Below are positions 1 to 6,270 of a stretch of 17,930 bases of DNA, one piece after another. Every line of letters starts with the position of its first letter. The stretch's first letter is position 1. The notes beneath the pieces were generated by a model. That model was not told where the DNA came from. It made no database searches and saw nothing but the letters and a program-made list of their open reading frames with translations. Position numbers and translations under genes: made by a program. The stretch lies in the NCBI GenBank assembly GCA_002344005.1, contig DDTD01000097.1, forward strand, positions 2,567 through 20,496, read 5' to 3'. The DNA is from Ignavibacteria bacterium UBA2373 (GTDB taxonomy: Bacteria > Bacteroidota > Ignavibacteria > Kapaibacteriales > UBA961).

Positions 1-116
1 CAGTCTGACGGGGTGGATGATTTTTCACAAATTCTATAAACGTTTAATCCCTACGGGATTTATCCGCCGCTGAATTTCATCCCATCCATTGGAGGGGTAT
101 CCGCAGGACGGGGTGG
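1..116. repeat. Dispersed repeat modules, left copy
   Basis: There are three modules. C (1-20) ends in GACGGGGTGGATGA. A (29-63) contains the small hairpin AATCCC-TAC-GGGATT. B (71-116) is rich in GGAGGGG and GGACGGGG blocks. Bases 29-116 align without gaps to 1262-1349, with 2 mismatches in A and 6 in B and an unrelated 7-base linker. Module C recurs exactly at 1374-1393 and is followed there by another A. The window starts inside a unit, because the right-hand copy of C is preceded by GTCAGACG, which would complete a palindrome. Confidence 0.85.
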
Positions 117-190
117 TTTATCTTTGAGGGATGGGGCTAATCGAAATGCCTCATAGTTTTCAAAGAACGGAAGTAATTCGCATGTCTGCA

Positions 191-223
191 ATGATTAACG
201 TTCACTTTTTGAACGATAATCAT
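191..223. repeat. Long imperfect hairpin
   Basis: ATGATTAACGTTCA (191-204) and TGAACGATAATCAT (210-223) are complementary at 13 of 14 positions, with the 5-base loop CTTTT. There is no T-run on either strand, so it is not a standard intrinsic terminator. It may be a transcript-end structure for the minus-strand gene ending at 366, a repeat relic or a protein-binding site. The function is unknown. Confidence 0.6.
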
Positions 224-365
224 ATCGCATTGATATTTCAAATATATTTTTTTCTTCTATACGGTATTGAACATAAAAACTTGGATATAACTTTGTAAAT
301 AATCGTTTAGAATGTCCTTATATCATAAATTCTGAAGATGTATCGGACACAAATCAAAAATTGAA

Positions 366-863
366 TTATTTAGGTTTAAACCCTGTTGTAAAATATATTA
401 GCAATAGACAGAAAACAATTGCCCCCAAATGAAAGAAAACAGCAGACAGATAAACTATAGACTTATTCTGAATCTTATCAAATTCCACAAAATACTTTTT
501 GTAAACATCTGCTCTATATAGCAAAATTTCATTAGTTAAATATGCTAAACCTATAACTAAAAAACAGTAATAGTAAAGTGTCTCTTTAACATTTATGTTT
601 AGTTTTATAACAAGGGTCAAGAAAACAGTTGTATAAACAATCATTGTCGATGTAAGCATAGCTTTAAATGAAAGCCCAAGGTTCATGCCGGTATCAAGAT
701 CGTGCATCACTTTATGAAACTCTTTTCTTCCTTTTTTTAAATTTTTTCTCATAAATGGAATATGTCGCGCAACACGGAATATTGGCTCCTGAATTAAATA
801 GGTTCCAATAGCAAAATGAAGCTGCCAAGTTGAATAAAAGAAATAATTCCATATTTTAATCAT
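366..863 (-). CDS. Multi-pass membrane protein, candidate immunity protein
   Basis: A 165-residue protein of no family I recognise. Three hydrophobic segments are clear (about residues 70-90, 95-113 and 134-158). An aromatic N-terminal stretch (about 5-25) may be a fourth or a membrane-surface helix, and a basic loop (about 30-50) follows it. The start is supported by a perfect AGGAGG (complement of 874-879) ten bases upstream, stronger than the site before any other gene here. It lies 57 bases downstream of the glycine-rich hydrophobic fragment at 921-1064 on the same strand. Small integral membrane proteins directly after a pore-forming toxin domain are usually its immunity protein, so that role is inferred from position and topology. 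Its AT-rich composition matches the toxin cassettes at the right end. An unrelated membrane protein remains possible. Confidence 0.6.
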   Translation of the reverse strand: MIKIWNYFFYSTWQLHFAIGTYLIQEPIFRVARHIPFMRKNLKKGRKEFHKVMHDLDTGMNLGLSFKAMLTSTMIVYTTVFLTLVIKLNINVKETLYYYCFLVIGLAYLTNEILLYRADVYKKYFVEFDKIQNKSIVYLSAVFFHLGAIVFCLLLIYFTTGFKPK

Positions 864-873
864 TTATTCCGTT

Positions 874-879
874 CCTCCT
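874..879 (-). promoter_or_regulatory. Consensus Shine-Dalgarno of the membrane protein
   Basis: The minus strand reads AGGAGG, ten bases before the ATG at 863. It fixes the start of the 165-residue protein. It is notable because most genes in the window have weak or no Shine-Dalgarno sequence, which suggests this gene came from elsewhere. Confidence 0.75.
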
Positions 880-920
880 AATATAATAATCCTTTGCTAT
901 ACATTCTCCAGATTCTTAAC

Positions 921-1064
921 CTAACTATGAAAATATACTGTACCTACAGTAGCGCCAATGACTGTTCCGAGTCCTGTTACTGCTGAACCAATGATTCCTC
1001 CAAAATATGCACCAGATGCAGCTCGACCAACACCCTCCGCAACCACATCAACATTTTTCGCCCG
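921..1064 (-). pseudogene. Glycine-rich membrane toxin tail fragment
   Basis: An open frame of 47 codons between two stops, with no good start codon. It encodes a short polar stretch followed by alternating Gly/Ala and branched hydrophobic residues (GGIIGSAV, GLGTVIGATVGTV). This glycine-zipper pattern occurs in pore-forming or membrane-inserting toxin domains and some phage or colicin-like proteins. The in-frame TAG at 1065-1067 and the lack of any upstream coding continuation suggest the 3' remnant of a longer gene. The intact membrane protein follows on the same strand, as an immunity gene would. The toxin interpretation is inferred from composition and context, and the fragment is too short for a family call. 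Confidence 0.45.
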
Positions 1065-1200
1065 CTAATGGTTGTGTAGCTTTGCTTTATACTTTGGATG
1101 CCTTGCCAAAATTACTCATTTTTTGGCTGTATGCGGTTATATTGACTCAATGAATCGGCATTGCGCCAAGTGCGGGTCATAAAGATGGATTTCCGTATCC

Positions 1201-1234
1201 AAACCTGTAAGGTTTTGAAAACCTTATAGGTTTA
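1201..1234. repeat. Palindromic repeat AAACCT/AGGTTT
   Basis: AAACCTGTAAGGTTTT (1201-1216), then one G, then AAAACCTTATAGGTTT (1218-1233). The arms pair along 16 bases with a single G-T wobble, giving an almost loopless cruciform. From memory, very similar AACCT-TAAGGTTTT palindromes are dispersed in Bacteroidota genomes. No T-run follows in a position that would make it a terminator for a neighbouring gene. Confidence 0.7.
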
Positions 1235-1261
1235 CGGGAATTCGCCCATCACATCAAACGC

Positions 1262-1432
1262 AAATTCTATAAACGTTCAATCCCTTCGGGATTTATGAAC
1301 TATTGAAATTCATCCCTTCCGTCGGAGGGGTGTCCGAAGGACGGGGTGGGTTCTCATTTAGGGGTGTCAGACGCAGTCTGACGGGGTGGATGAATTTATA
1401 CGTACTATAAACGTGCAATCCCTGCGGGATTT
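1262..1432. repeat. Dispersed repeat modules, right copies
   Basis: The order is A (1262-1296), B (1304-1349), a palindrome GTCAGAC-GCA-GTCTGAC (1366-1382), C (1374-1393) and A again (1405-1432). A forms the AATCCC/GGGATT hairpin. A-B matches the left edge (29-116) at a constant offset of 1233 bases, and C-A matches 1-61 at offsets of 1373 (C) and 1371 (A). These look like REP-type intergenic hairpin repeats. No transposase or coding content lies within them. Confidence 0.85.
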
Positions 1433-1582
1433 GATATTGTCCACTATCATTTCCTATTATTATGCCATCCCTATGGAAATTATCTGCATTTTGAACTCTG
1501 ATAAAGATAAATTGGTGATGATGAAGCTAATCCTTCAATCCATGTATCGTGTATATATATTTTACTTTTGTCGTGAGATTGC

Positions 1583-2893
1583 TCAACGAAATATCATCAT
1601 ATATATCAATACGCCGACAAAACCGCAGAGTAAGGCAGGCGCAGTGCGTTCAACGATATGCAATGGTTTGATATGGCATAATCCGGCACTGAAGATGATG
1701 ACCGCTGCCACGGGTGACATTGTTCTGCCGAATGTTGCGCCGATTGCTCCGAGTATGCCAATGTCCACAGCTTGCACAGGATTATGTGCCGCCAAGGCAG
1801 GGACGACGGCTTTGGTAAATGCTACACTTGGCGCAGTGCCCGAGCCGGAGATAATGGCGAAAGAGTAGGGTACTATGCCGCTGATGATTTTTGCCGTGAA
1901 GTCAAATTCTTTGACACTTTGCACTAAGGTATTGACTAATCCGACTGCTTCCAAACCATTGATAAAGCATGTGGCGGTGATAATGAGTGCAATGACATGA
2001 ATGAATCCATAGCCGATACCTTCAAAGAATTGTTCTGTTTTGTGATTGATGTCACGATGGGAAAGTAATATGGCAATAATGGCGGAAAAGAGCATGGCAT
2101 GGGCAACGGGTATTCCTTTGGGATAGATGGTGAGTATGTCATGCCATAGTCCGAATGATGGTTGCGAAAGTATGAGTATGATGATGGGGAGTGGCGGTAA
2201 GAGTGCTTTGGCAATATTGATTTTTTCATCGGGTATGTCTTCGTGAGTTTGCTCTATGGCTTGGGCATTGTGCTTTGGTGTGAAAAGATGAGCCATAATG
2301 GTAAATACAATCACAGCAATGGCAAATCCGATGATTTCGGGCATAAATGTACTGTTGATAATGGCGGGTATGTCCATGCCGGAAGCTTTGTGGATGGTGA
2401 CGATGTCGGGTTCTCCCGGGTTAAAGAGATTACCACCGGCAGAGCAGCCGAGCACTAATGTTGCTCCGGCAATGACGGGATGCCATCGGGCAGCCAGCAT
2501 GATGGGTATGAGTATTGGTCCGACGGCAGCGGCGGATGCAGTTTGGCTTGTGATTGCCATATTGGTAAAGAAACCGATGAGACAACCGCCGGGAACTAAT
2601 AAAAACCGCATGGTGCGTATGGGAGCTATGAGCAAGCGTACCATGTGTTTATCTGCGCCGATGGTACGTAATAAAAAAGCATAGCCCATAGCAGTGCATA
2701 TTGGTGCAATGACCGAACCATCGCCCATTTTTTCTTCAAAAGCAGTAAATACCAAAAGCGGCTTACCGGCAAGTGATGCTAACAGTAAGCCGGCAGTGAA
2801 GAGTACTAATCGTACATCATAATGGCGTATGATAGCGATAATTGCTGCCACCACAATAATAATTGCGGCAGGGGTTGTGAGAGATGTCATCAT
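1583..2893 (-). CDS. dcuC: C4-dicarboxylate transporter, DcuC family
   Basis: A 436-residue integral membrane carrier with about 12 hydrophobic segments. The DcuC family carries C4-dicarboxylates (succinate, fumarate) across the inner membrane, typically for succinate export or exchange under anaerobic conditions. Family-like features include SGSGTAPSVAF in the C-terminal half, resembling TTGSGNAPF of E. coli DcuC, and TFGRTMSPVAAV, resembling NLGRTLSPVSGV, then a terminal hydrophobic helix. The first ATG (2893) is chosen. The frame extends to a TTG at 2920, which would add nine residues. There is no strong Shine-Dalgarno. The gene is divergent from rlmN across about 110 bases and stands alone, with repeats downstream. 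The substrate is assigned by family only. Confidence 0.82.
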   Translation of the reverse strand: MMTSLTTPAAIIIVVAAIIAIIRHYDVRLVLFTAGLLLASLAGKPLLVFTAFEEKMGDGSVIAPICTAMGYAFLLRTIGADKHMVRLLIAPIRTMRFLLVPGGCLIGFFTNMAITSQTASAAAVGPILIPIMLAARWHPVIAGATLVLGCSAGGNLFNPGEPDIVTIHKASGMDIPAIINSTFMPEIIGFAIAVIVFTIMAHLFTPKHNAQAIEQTHEDIPDEKINIAKALLPPLPIIILILSQPSFGLWHDILTIYPKGIPVAHAMLFSAIIAILLSHRDINHKTEQFFEGIGYGFIHVIALIITATCFINGLEAVGLVNTLVQSVKEFDFTAKIISGIVPYSFAIISGSGTAPSVAFTKAVVPALAAHNPVQAVDIGILGAIGATFGRTMSPVAAVIIFSAGLCHIKPLHIVERTAPALLCGFVGVLIYMMIFR

Positions 2894-2989
2894 AGTATGC
2901 GTCAAAAAAATGTAAAGCAAATTATGAGATTTTAGCCATGGGAAAAAATCTTGCTTTGAAACTCACGTCCGATGCTTTCACTTTATGTA

Positions 2990-2997
2990 TAATTTTG
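2990..2997 (+). promoter_or_regulatory. Possible -7 element of rlmN
   Basis: TAATTTTG fits the Bacteroidota -7 consensus TAnnTTTG and also overlaps TATAAT (2988-2993). It ends five bases before the rlmN ATG, so transcription from it would give an almost leaderless mRNA. No TTTG or TTGACA lies at the correct distance upstream, which weakens the call. Confidence 0.35.
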
Positions 2998-3002
2998 CCT
3001 AT

Positions 3003-4115
3003 ATGAAATCTCCAAATTTTCTTAAAAACTATACGATAGCCGAGCTGCGCGATTATGTGCGCGGCATGGGTGAACAAGCATTCAGGGCGGATCAGTTGTT
3101 TGATGCTATGTATGCACAAGGTATTGAGCATATTCACGATATAGCAACATTGCCTAAAGCATTGCGCGAAACCTTGGAGCAAGAAACGGTGATGTCGGCG
3201 GTGCGCTTGCAAAAAATTCAAGAATCGAATGATGGTACGAAAAAATTTCTTTTTGAGTTATTTGATGGGCGTGCGATAGAAACAGTTCTTATCCCGAGCG
3301 AAATGGTCACGGATGATGGCTCGCCTAAGCGTATGACTTTATGTGTGTCCACTCAAGTAGGTTGCCCTTTGAATTGTCAATTTTGCGCCACAGCTTCCTT
3401 GAAATTAAAGCGTAATTTATTTGTTGCGGAAATAGTGGATCAATTATTGGCGGCGCAACGTTATACCGAGAAAAAAATTACGAATTTGGTATTTATGGGT
3501 ATGGGCGAACCTATGTTGAATTATGATAATGTGATGGCAGCCGTTTCCATATTTACCCACGGAGATACTCCTTTGCTTGGTTCAAAACGCATTACATTAT
3601 CCACGGCAGGGGTTGTGCCGGGTATAGTGCGTATGGCAGATGAAAAAAGCCCGATTAAACTTGCAATATCGCTTCATGCAACAACGAATGGATTGCGCAA
3701 AGAAATAATGCCTATTGCCCGCAAATATGAATTAACGGAATTGGGGAACGCCATCGAATATTATTATAGAAAAACGCGGCGTGCGGTGACGTATGAGTAT
3801 ATTTTATTCGAGGGAATAAATGACAGTGAAGCTGATGCTAAGCGGCTTGCTCGTTTTACGCGGCGTGTACCGTCCAAAGTGAATGTTATTCCTTTTCATG
3901 ATATTGAATTTACGAATCCGACGGGTATAGCGGCTGAATTAAAACCGACATCACGGGAAAAATTCAAGGGATTTATTTCATTATTGCAAAGTCATGATGT
4001 GACTGTGATGATACGATCATCGAGCGGAGTGGATATTGATGCTGCTTGTGGTCAGTTGGCATTCTCCAATGCATCAACCGAAACAACCACACCATTATTG
4101 AGCGAAGTGCTATGA
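3003..4115 (+). CDS. rlmN: 23S rRNA/tRNA adenine-C2 methyltransferase RlmN
   Basis: A 370-residue radical-SAM enzyme. RlmN methylates C2 of A2503 in 23S rRNA and A37 in some tRNAs, improving translational accuracy. The radical-SAM cluster motif is GCPLNCQFC with Cys at 121, 125 and 128. The SAM-binding GMGEP motif follows, and the family's C-terminal catalytic Cys is C349 in DAACGQL. Length and N-terminal helical accessory domain (FLKNYTIAELRDYV) are usual for the family. ATG 3003 is preferred over the in-frame ATG at 2985 because the family N-terminus fits it best. The stop overlaps the start of the next gene in ATGA, indicating co-transcription and translational coupling. Confidence 0.95.
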   Translation: MKSPNFLKNYTIAELRDYVRGMGEQAFRADQLFDAMYAQGIEHIHDIATLPKALRETLEQETVMSAVRLQKIQESNDGTKKFLFELFDGRAIETVLIPSEMVTDDGSPKRMTLCVSTQVGCPLNCQFCATASLKLKRNLFVAEIVDQLLAAQRYTEKKITNLVFMGMGEPMLNYDNVMAAVSIFTHGDTPLLGSKRITLSTAGVVPGIVRMADEKSPIKLAISLHATTNGLRKEIMPIARKYELTELGNAIEYYYRKTRRAVTYEYILFEGINDSEADAKRLARFTRRVPSKVNVIPFHDIEFTNPTGIAAELKPTSREKFKGFISLLQSHDVTVMIRSSSGVDIDAACGQLAFSNASTETTTPLLSEVL

Positions 4116-5035
4116 AATATGTCAAGAAAATCATATTATTATTCATAGTGTTTTTTGTATGTCCATTTTCTGTATTATCGCAAATCGAATTATCGGATGA
4201 TTTTTCTCCAAAGGAAACAGACTTATATTATATACGCTTACTGACGGGCGAAGAATATACCGGTATTATTCGTGATATACTTGAGGATGACAAACAGGGA
4301 ACTGTTTTGAAAGTAAAATTGCAGATTGGGACTGCGGAAATTCCATGCAGCGGTATTGCGGAGTTGCGTCTCTATAAAGAATTGTATCGCCATAATCATC
4401 GTTTGTATTTATTGCCGACGGCAGATCCGATAGGCGATAATTACTTCATCGGTAACTTTGAATTGCTATTGCTTTATGCGGGTGTCGGGTATGACCGTTT
4501 CTCGCTCACGGCGGGACGGACTATCATTCCGGGCATCTCATCGGCAGATCAAGGGTCATTGGTTAATCTGAAAGCGACAATCTATTCTGAGGACAATATT
4601 ACAATGCCGGGTGGCTTCACTTTGGCATTGGGGACGAATCTTGCATGGTTGAACAGTGCCAACCGATTGCTCCATTTTTATGGTACGGGAACCTTCACTT
4701 TGACGCGCACGAGGCTCACAATGTCTATGTTTTACAAGCAAGGCAGGGATGATAGTTTTGTGATTTCGGGCGGACGATTCGGAAATTTTGGAGTGACCTA
4801 TCCGAATGGTGCTTTGGGGCTTGCTTTGGGTTTTGATACCAAGTTCACAGCCATGAATGATGTGCATGTGATATGTGAGCTGTGGAATCCTGATATAGCT
4901 AAACCTATGAATTCAGGAGCTTTACTTGGTCTAAGAATAGCGAATACGCATGTGGCAGCCGATTTTGGCTTATCGGTTTGGACGGCTCCGGCTATAGCAC
5001 CATTCGTAAGTTTTGTTTGGACTCCGCAGTTTTGA
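4112..5035 (+). CDS. Secreted beta-rich protein of unknown function
   Basis: A 307-residue protein. Its ATG overlaps the rlmN stop (ATGA), which sets the start. An N-terminal signal peptide is plain: a Lys-rich start, a hydrophobic core (residues 7-22) and a likely signal-peptidase I site after VLS at 23. The mature part has alternating hydrophobic/polar stretches, many Gly and aromatic residues, and ends in a short run finishing with aromatic PQF. Ending on Phe is common in outer-membrane beta-barrels. An early segment (LLTGEEYTGIIRDI) resembles a small beta domain. I do not recognise the family. A periplasmic or outer-membrane location is inferred. The coupling to rlmN may be simply positional. 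Confidence 0.8.
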   Translation: MKYVKKIILLFIVFFVCPFSVLSQIELSDDFSPKETDLYYIRLLTGEEYTGIIRDILEDDKQGTVLKVKLQIGTAEIPCSGIAELRLYKELYRHNHRLYLLPTADPIGDNYFIGNFELLLLYAGVGYDRFSLTAGRTIIPGISSADQGSLVNLKATIYSEDNITMPGGFTLALGTNLAWLNSANRLLHFYGTGTFTLTRTRLTMSMFYKQGRDDSFVISGGRFGNFGVTYPNGALGLALGFDTKFTAMNDVHVICELWNPDIAKPMNSGALLGLRIANTHVAADFGLSVWTAPAIAPFVSFVWTPQF

Positions 5036-5059
5036 AAATGCAGTATTTGCAAATTTTTC

Positions 5060-5090
5060 TTTGTATTTCGGCTTAGCTTTCTTATTTTTG
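5060..5090 (+). promoter_or_regulatory. Bacteroidota-type promoter of the HU gene
   Basis: TTTG (5060-5063) and TATTTTTG (5083-5090) are separated by 19 bases. This matches the primary-sigma promoter of Bacteroidota (-33 TTTG, -7 TAnnTTTG). Transcription would start near 5096, giving a leader of about 30 bases before the HU start codon at 5128. Confidence 0.6.
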
Positions 5091-5127
5091 CTTCTCTTTT
5101 ATGCAAACATTTGATTTATAGGGAGCT

Positions 5128-5445
5128 ATGGCAACAGTAACAAAAGCAGACATCGTTAATACGATCGCCGAGAATATCGGCTTGACTCGTGTAGAAACAA
5201 AAGTAATCGTTGAAGGCGTTTTTTCCGCCATCATTGACGCACTCGCCGAAGGAAACCGCATTGAGCTTCGCGGTTTTGGCGTATATTCCGTAAAAAGCCG
5301 CAAATCGCGTATGGCACGCAATCCTCGCACCGGCGACCCGGTTGCATTGGACAAACGTTTTGCTCCGATTTTTAAAGCATCACCGGAATTTCAAAAAAGA
5401 GTCAATAAAGACTTGGGTAAAAAAGGTCGTACAACAAAAAAATAA
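5128..5445 (+). CDS. HU/IHF-family DNA-binding protein
   Basis: A 105-residue histone-like protein. The family forms dimers that bend DNA and compact the nucleoid. N-terminal helices (KADIVNTIAENIGLTRVETKVIVEGVFSAI cut into two) are followed by the beta-sheet with ELRGFGVYSVKSRK. The DNA-contact arm contains ARNPRTGDP (about residues 64-72), matching the family arm motif RNPxTG with the intercalating Pro. A C-terminal basic tail (KKGRTTKK) extends it beyond the usual 90 residues. The start is preceded closely by AGGGAG. A promoter at 5060-5090 serves it, and the TPR gene 50 bases downstream may be co-transcribed. Confidence 0.93.
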   Translation: MATVTKADIVNTIAENIGLTRVETKVIVEGVFSAIIDALAEGNRIELRGFGVYSVKSRKSRMARNPRTGDPVALDKRFAPIFKASPEFQKRVNKDLGKKGRTTKK

Positions 5446-5495
5446 GTCTGTAATTGGTGTGTAATATCACCGATGAAGAATTGACGACACAAAAA

Positions 5496-5984
5496 ATGGA
5501 ACAAGAGCAAACGGTATCAAAAAAATGGGCAATAGTAGCTGTCGTGCTGACGGTGATTATAGGAAGTATTTCTTTTGGCATTGCCCGATATGAAATAGAA
5601 ACTACAAAACCGAACAAAGAGCAAACTTATACTTTAGCTAATAAATATTATGATGCCGGCGATTTCGGCAATGCAGCAGCATTATATGAACGGTACTATA
5701 CCGTCTTTGGCGTAACAGATCCGGCAGTGCGTATTGATTATGGATATGCACTGTTTAAATCAGGTAAACCAAAAGAGGGATTGGCAATGACACAAAGCGT
5801 GTTCAGTGTTGATTCCGAAAATCCCGTGGCACAGCTTAATCTTGCATTTATGCACTATGAAGCGGGTAATGCGAAACAAGCAGTCGATTGGTTAAAAAAA
5901 TGTGCCGTGAATCCAAGAGATACTATGATAGCCGGACGGGCACGAATGGCTCTTGAACAGATTTCACAACAATTACAAAGATAA
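5496..5984 (+). CDS. Membrane-anchored TPR protein
   Basis: A 162-residue protein. A short cytoplasmic N-terminus is followed by one transmembrane segment (about residues 11-29) and a region of helical repeats. TPR-like signatures occur at about residues 43-70 (ANKYYDAGDFGNAAALYERY), 77-104 and 110-138 (AQLNLAFMHYEAGNAKQAVDWL), with the usual Gly/Ala-Tyr spacing. TPR domains are protein-protein interaction scaffolds, so the partner cannot be told from sequence. ATG 5496 is chosen. The frame runs upstream to GTG and TTG codons (5457, 5454), which would add 13-14 residues. It lies between the HU gene and the small basic protein on the same strand and may belong to one transcript ending at the terminator at 6155. 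Confidence 0.82.
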   Translation: MEQEQTVSKKWAIVAVVLTVIIGSISFGIARYEIETTKPNKEQTYTLANKYYDAGDFGNAAALYERYYTVFGVTDPAVRIDYGYALFKSGKPKEGLAMTQSVFSVDSENPVAQLNLAFMHYEAGNAKQAVDWLKKCAVNPRDTMIAGRARMALEQISQQLQR

Positions 5985-6015
5985 TTTTATTCACTATACG
6001 TCAAGCGAGGTCATT

Positions 6016-6111
6016 ATGCCATGCGGAAAAAAACGCAAGCGTCATAAAATGGCGACGCATAAACGCAAAAAACGTTTACGCAAAAACCGTCATAAAAAGA
6101 AAGGTCGTTAA
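6016..6111 (+). CDS. 31-residue basic AURKAIP1/COX24-like protein
   Basis: A very short gene: MPCGKKRKRHKMATHKRK is followed by a further Lys/Arg-rich stretch ending KKKGR. More than half of the residues are Lys, Arg or His. This closely resembles the tiny proteins annotated in Bacteroidota as AURKAIP1/COX24-domain proteins, related to the mitochondrial small-subunit protein mS38, and is probably ribosome-associated. A Shine-Dalgarno-like GCGAGG sits 6 bases before the ATG. A short inverted repeat (TTCAC-GTGAA, 6119-6132) and a strong intrinsic terminator (6155-6197) follow immediately, as expected for the last gene of a transcript. It is easily missed by gene callers with a length cut-off. 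Confidence 0.85.
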   Translation: MPCGKKRKRHKMATHKRKKRLRKNRHKKKGR

Positions 6112-6154
6112 GTATGTTCACTCTATGGTGAACTCTTTAACATACAATTCAAGT

Positions 6155-6197
6155 ACCGACTGTCTATACATTGTTTGTATGCAGTCGGTTTTTTTTT
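6155..6197 (+). terminator. Intrinsic terminator after the small basic protein
   Basis: Stem ACCGACTG (6155-6162) pairs with CAGTCGGT (6182-6189). A further inner pairing of TATACA with TTGTATG narrows the loop. Nine T follow at 6189-6197. It separates the HU-TPR-small protein group from nadE. Confidence 0.88.
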
Positions 6198-6220
6198 ACA
6201 TACGGCATTGTGTTTCTGTA

Positions 6221-6249
6221 TTGTAAAAAAGTGAGTACAATTATATTAT
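6221..6249 (+). promoter_or_regulatory. Possible promoter of nadE
   Basis: TTGTAA (6221-6226), a 17-base spacer, then TATTAT (6244-6249). This is a sigma70-like arrangement just after the terminator and 21 bases before the nadE ATG. It does not match the Bacteroidota TAnnTTTG form, so confidence is low. Confidence 0.35.
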
Positions 6250-6270
6250 GCAGAAAGTAGGCATATAGAT

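Larger units (their letters stand above)
1..365. other. Gene-free left edge with dispersed repeats
   Basis: No convincing coding frame is seen. Bases 1-116 consist of three repeat modules that recur near 1262-1432. Bases 191-223 form a long hairpin. The rest (about 224-365) is AT-rich with no feature I can name. This stretch lies downstream of the minus-strand membrane protein ending at 366. Confidence 0.6.
1065..1582. other. Gene-free stretch with repeats
   Basis: About 500 bases between the toxin relic and the stop codon of the dicarboxylate transporter. I see no supportable gene. It contains a 34-base palindrome (1201-1234) and the right copies of modules A, B and C (1262-1432). Bases 1433-1582 show nothing I recognise. 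The plus-strand open frame that crosses 1386-1868 is mostly antisense to the transporter gene and is not a gene. Confidence 0.6.

Noticed and set aside
1201..1234. Palindrome as an intrinsic terminator of the left cassette or dcuC
   Set aside because: It is not directly downstream of either gene on the correct strand with a T-run; more likely a dispersed palindromic repeat.
1065..1260. A further Hint tail upstream of the glycine-rich fragment
   Set aside because: I looked on the minus strand for a VHN-C type ending or similarity to the 79-bp repeat and found none.
1386..1868. Plus-strand open frame of 160 codons
   Set aside because: Its larger part is antisense to the strongly supported DcuC-family gene, and its beginning lies in repeat module C-A. 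No protein-family features.
2298..2684. Plus-strand open frame opposite the transporter
   Set aside because: Low-complexity Met/Ala-rich product typical of the antisense of a membrane protein gene; no independent start signal.
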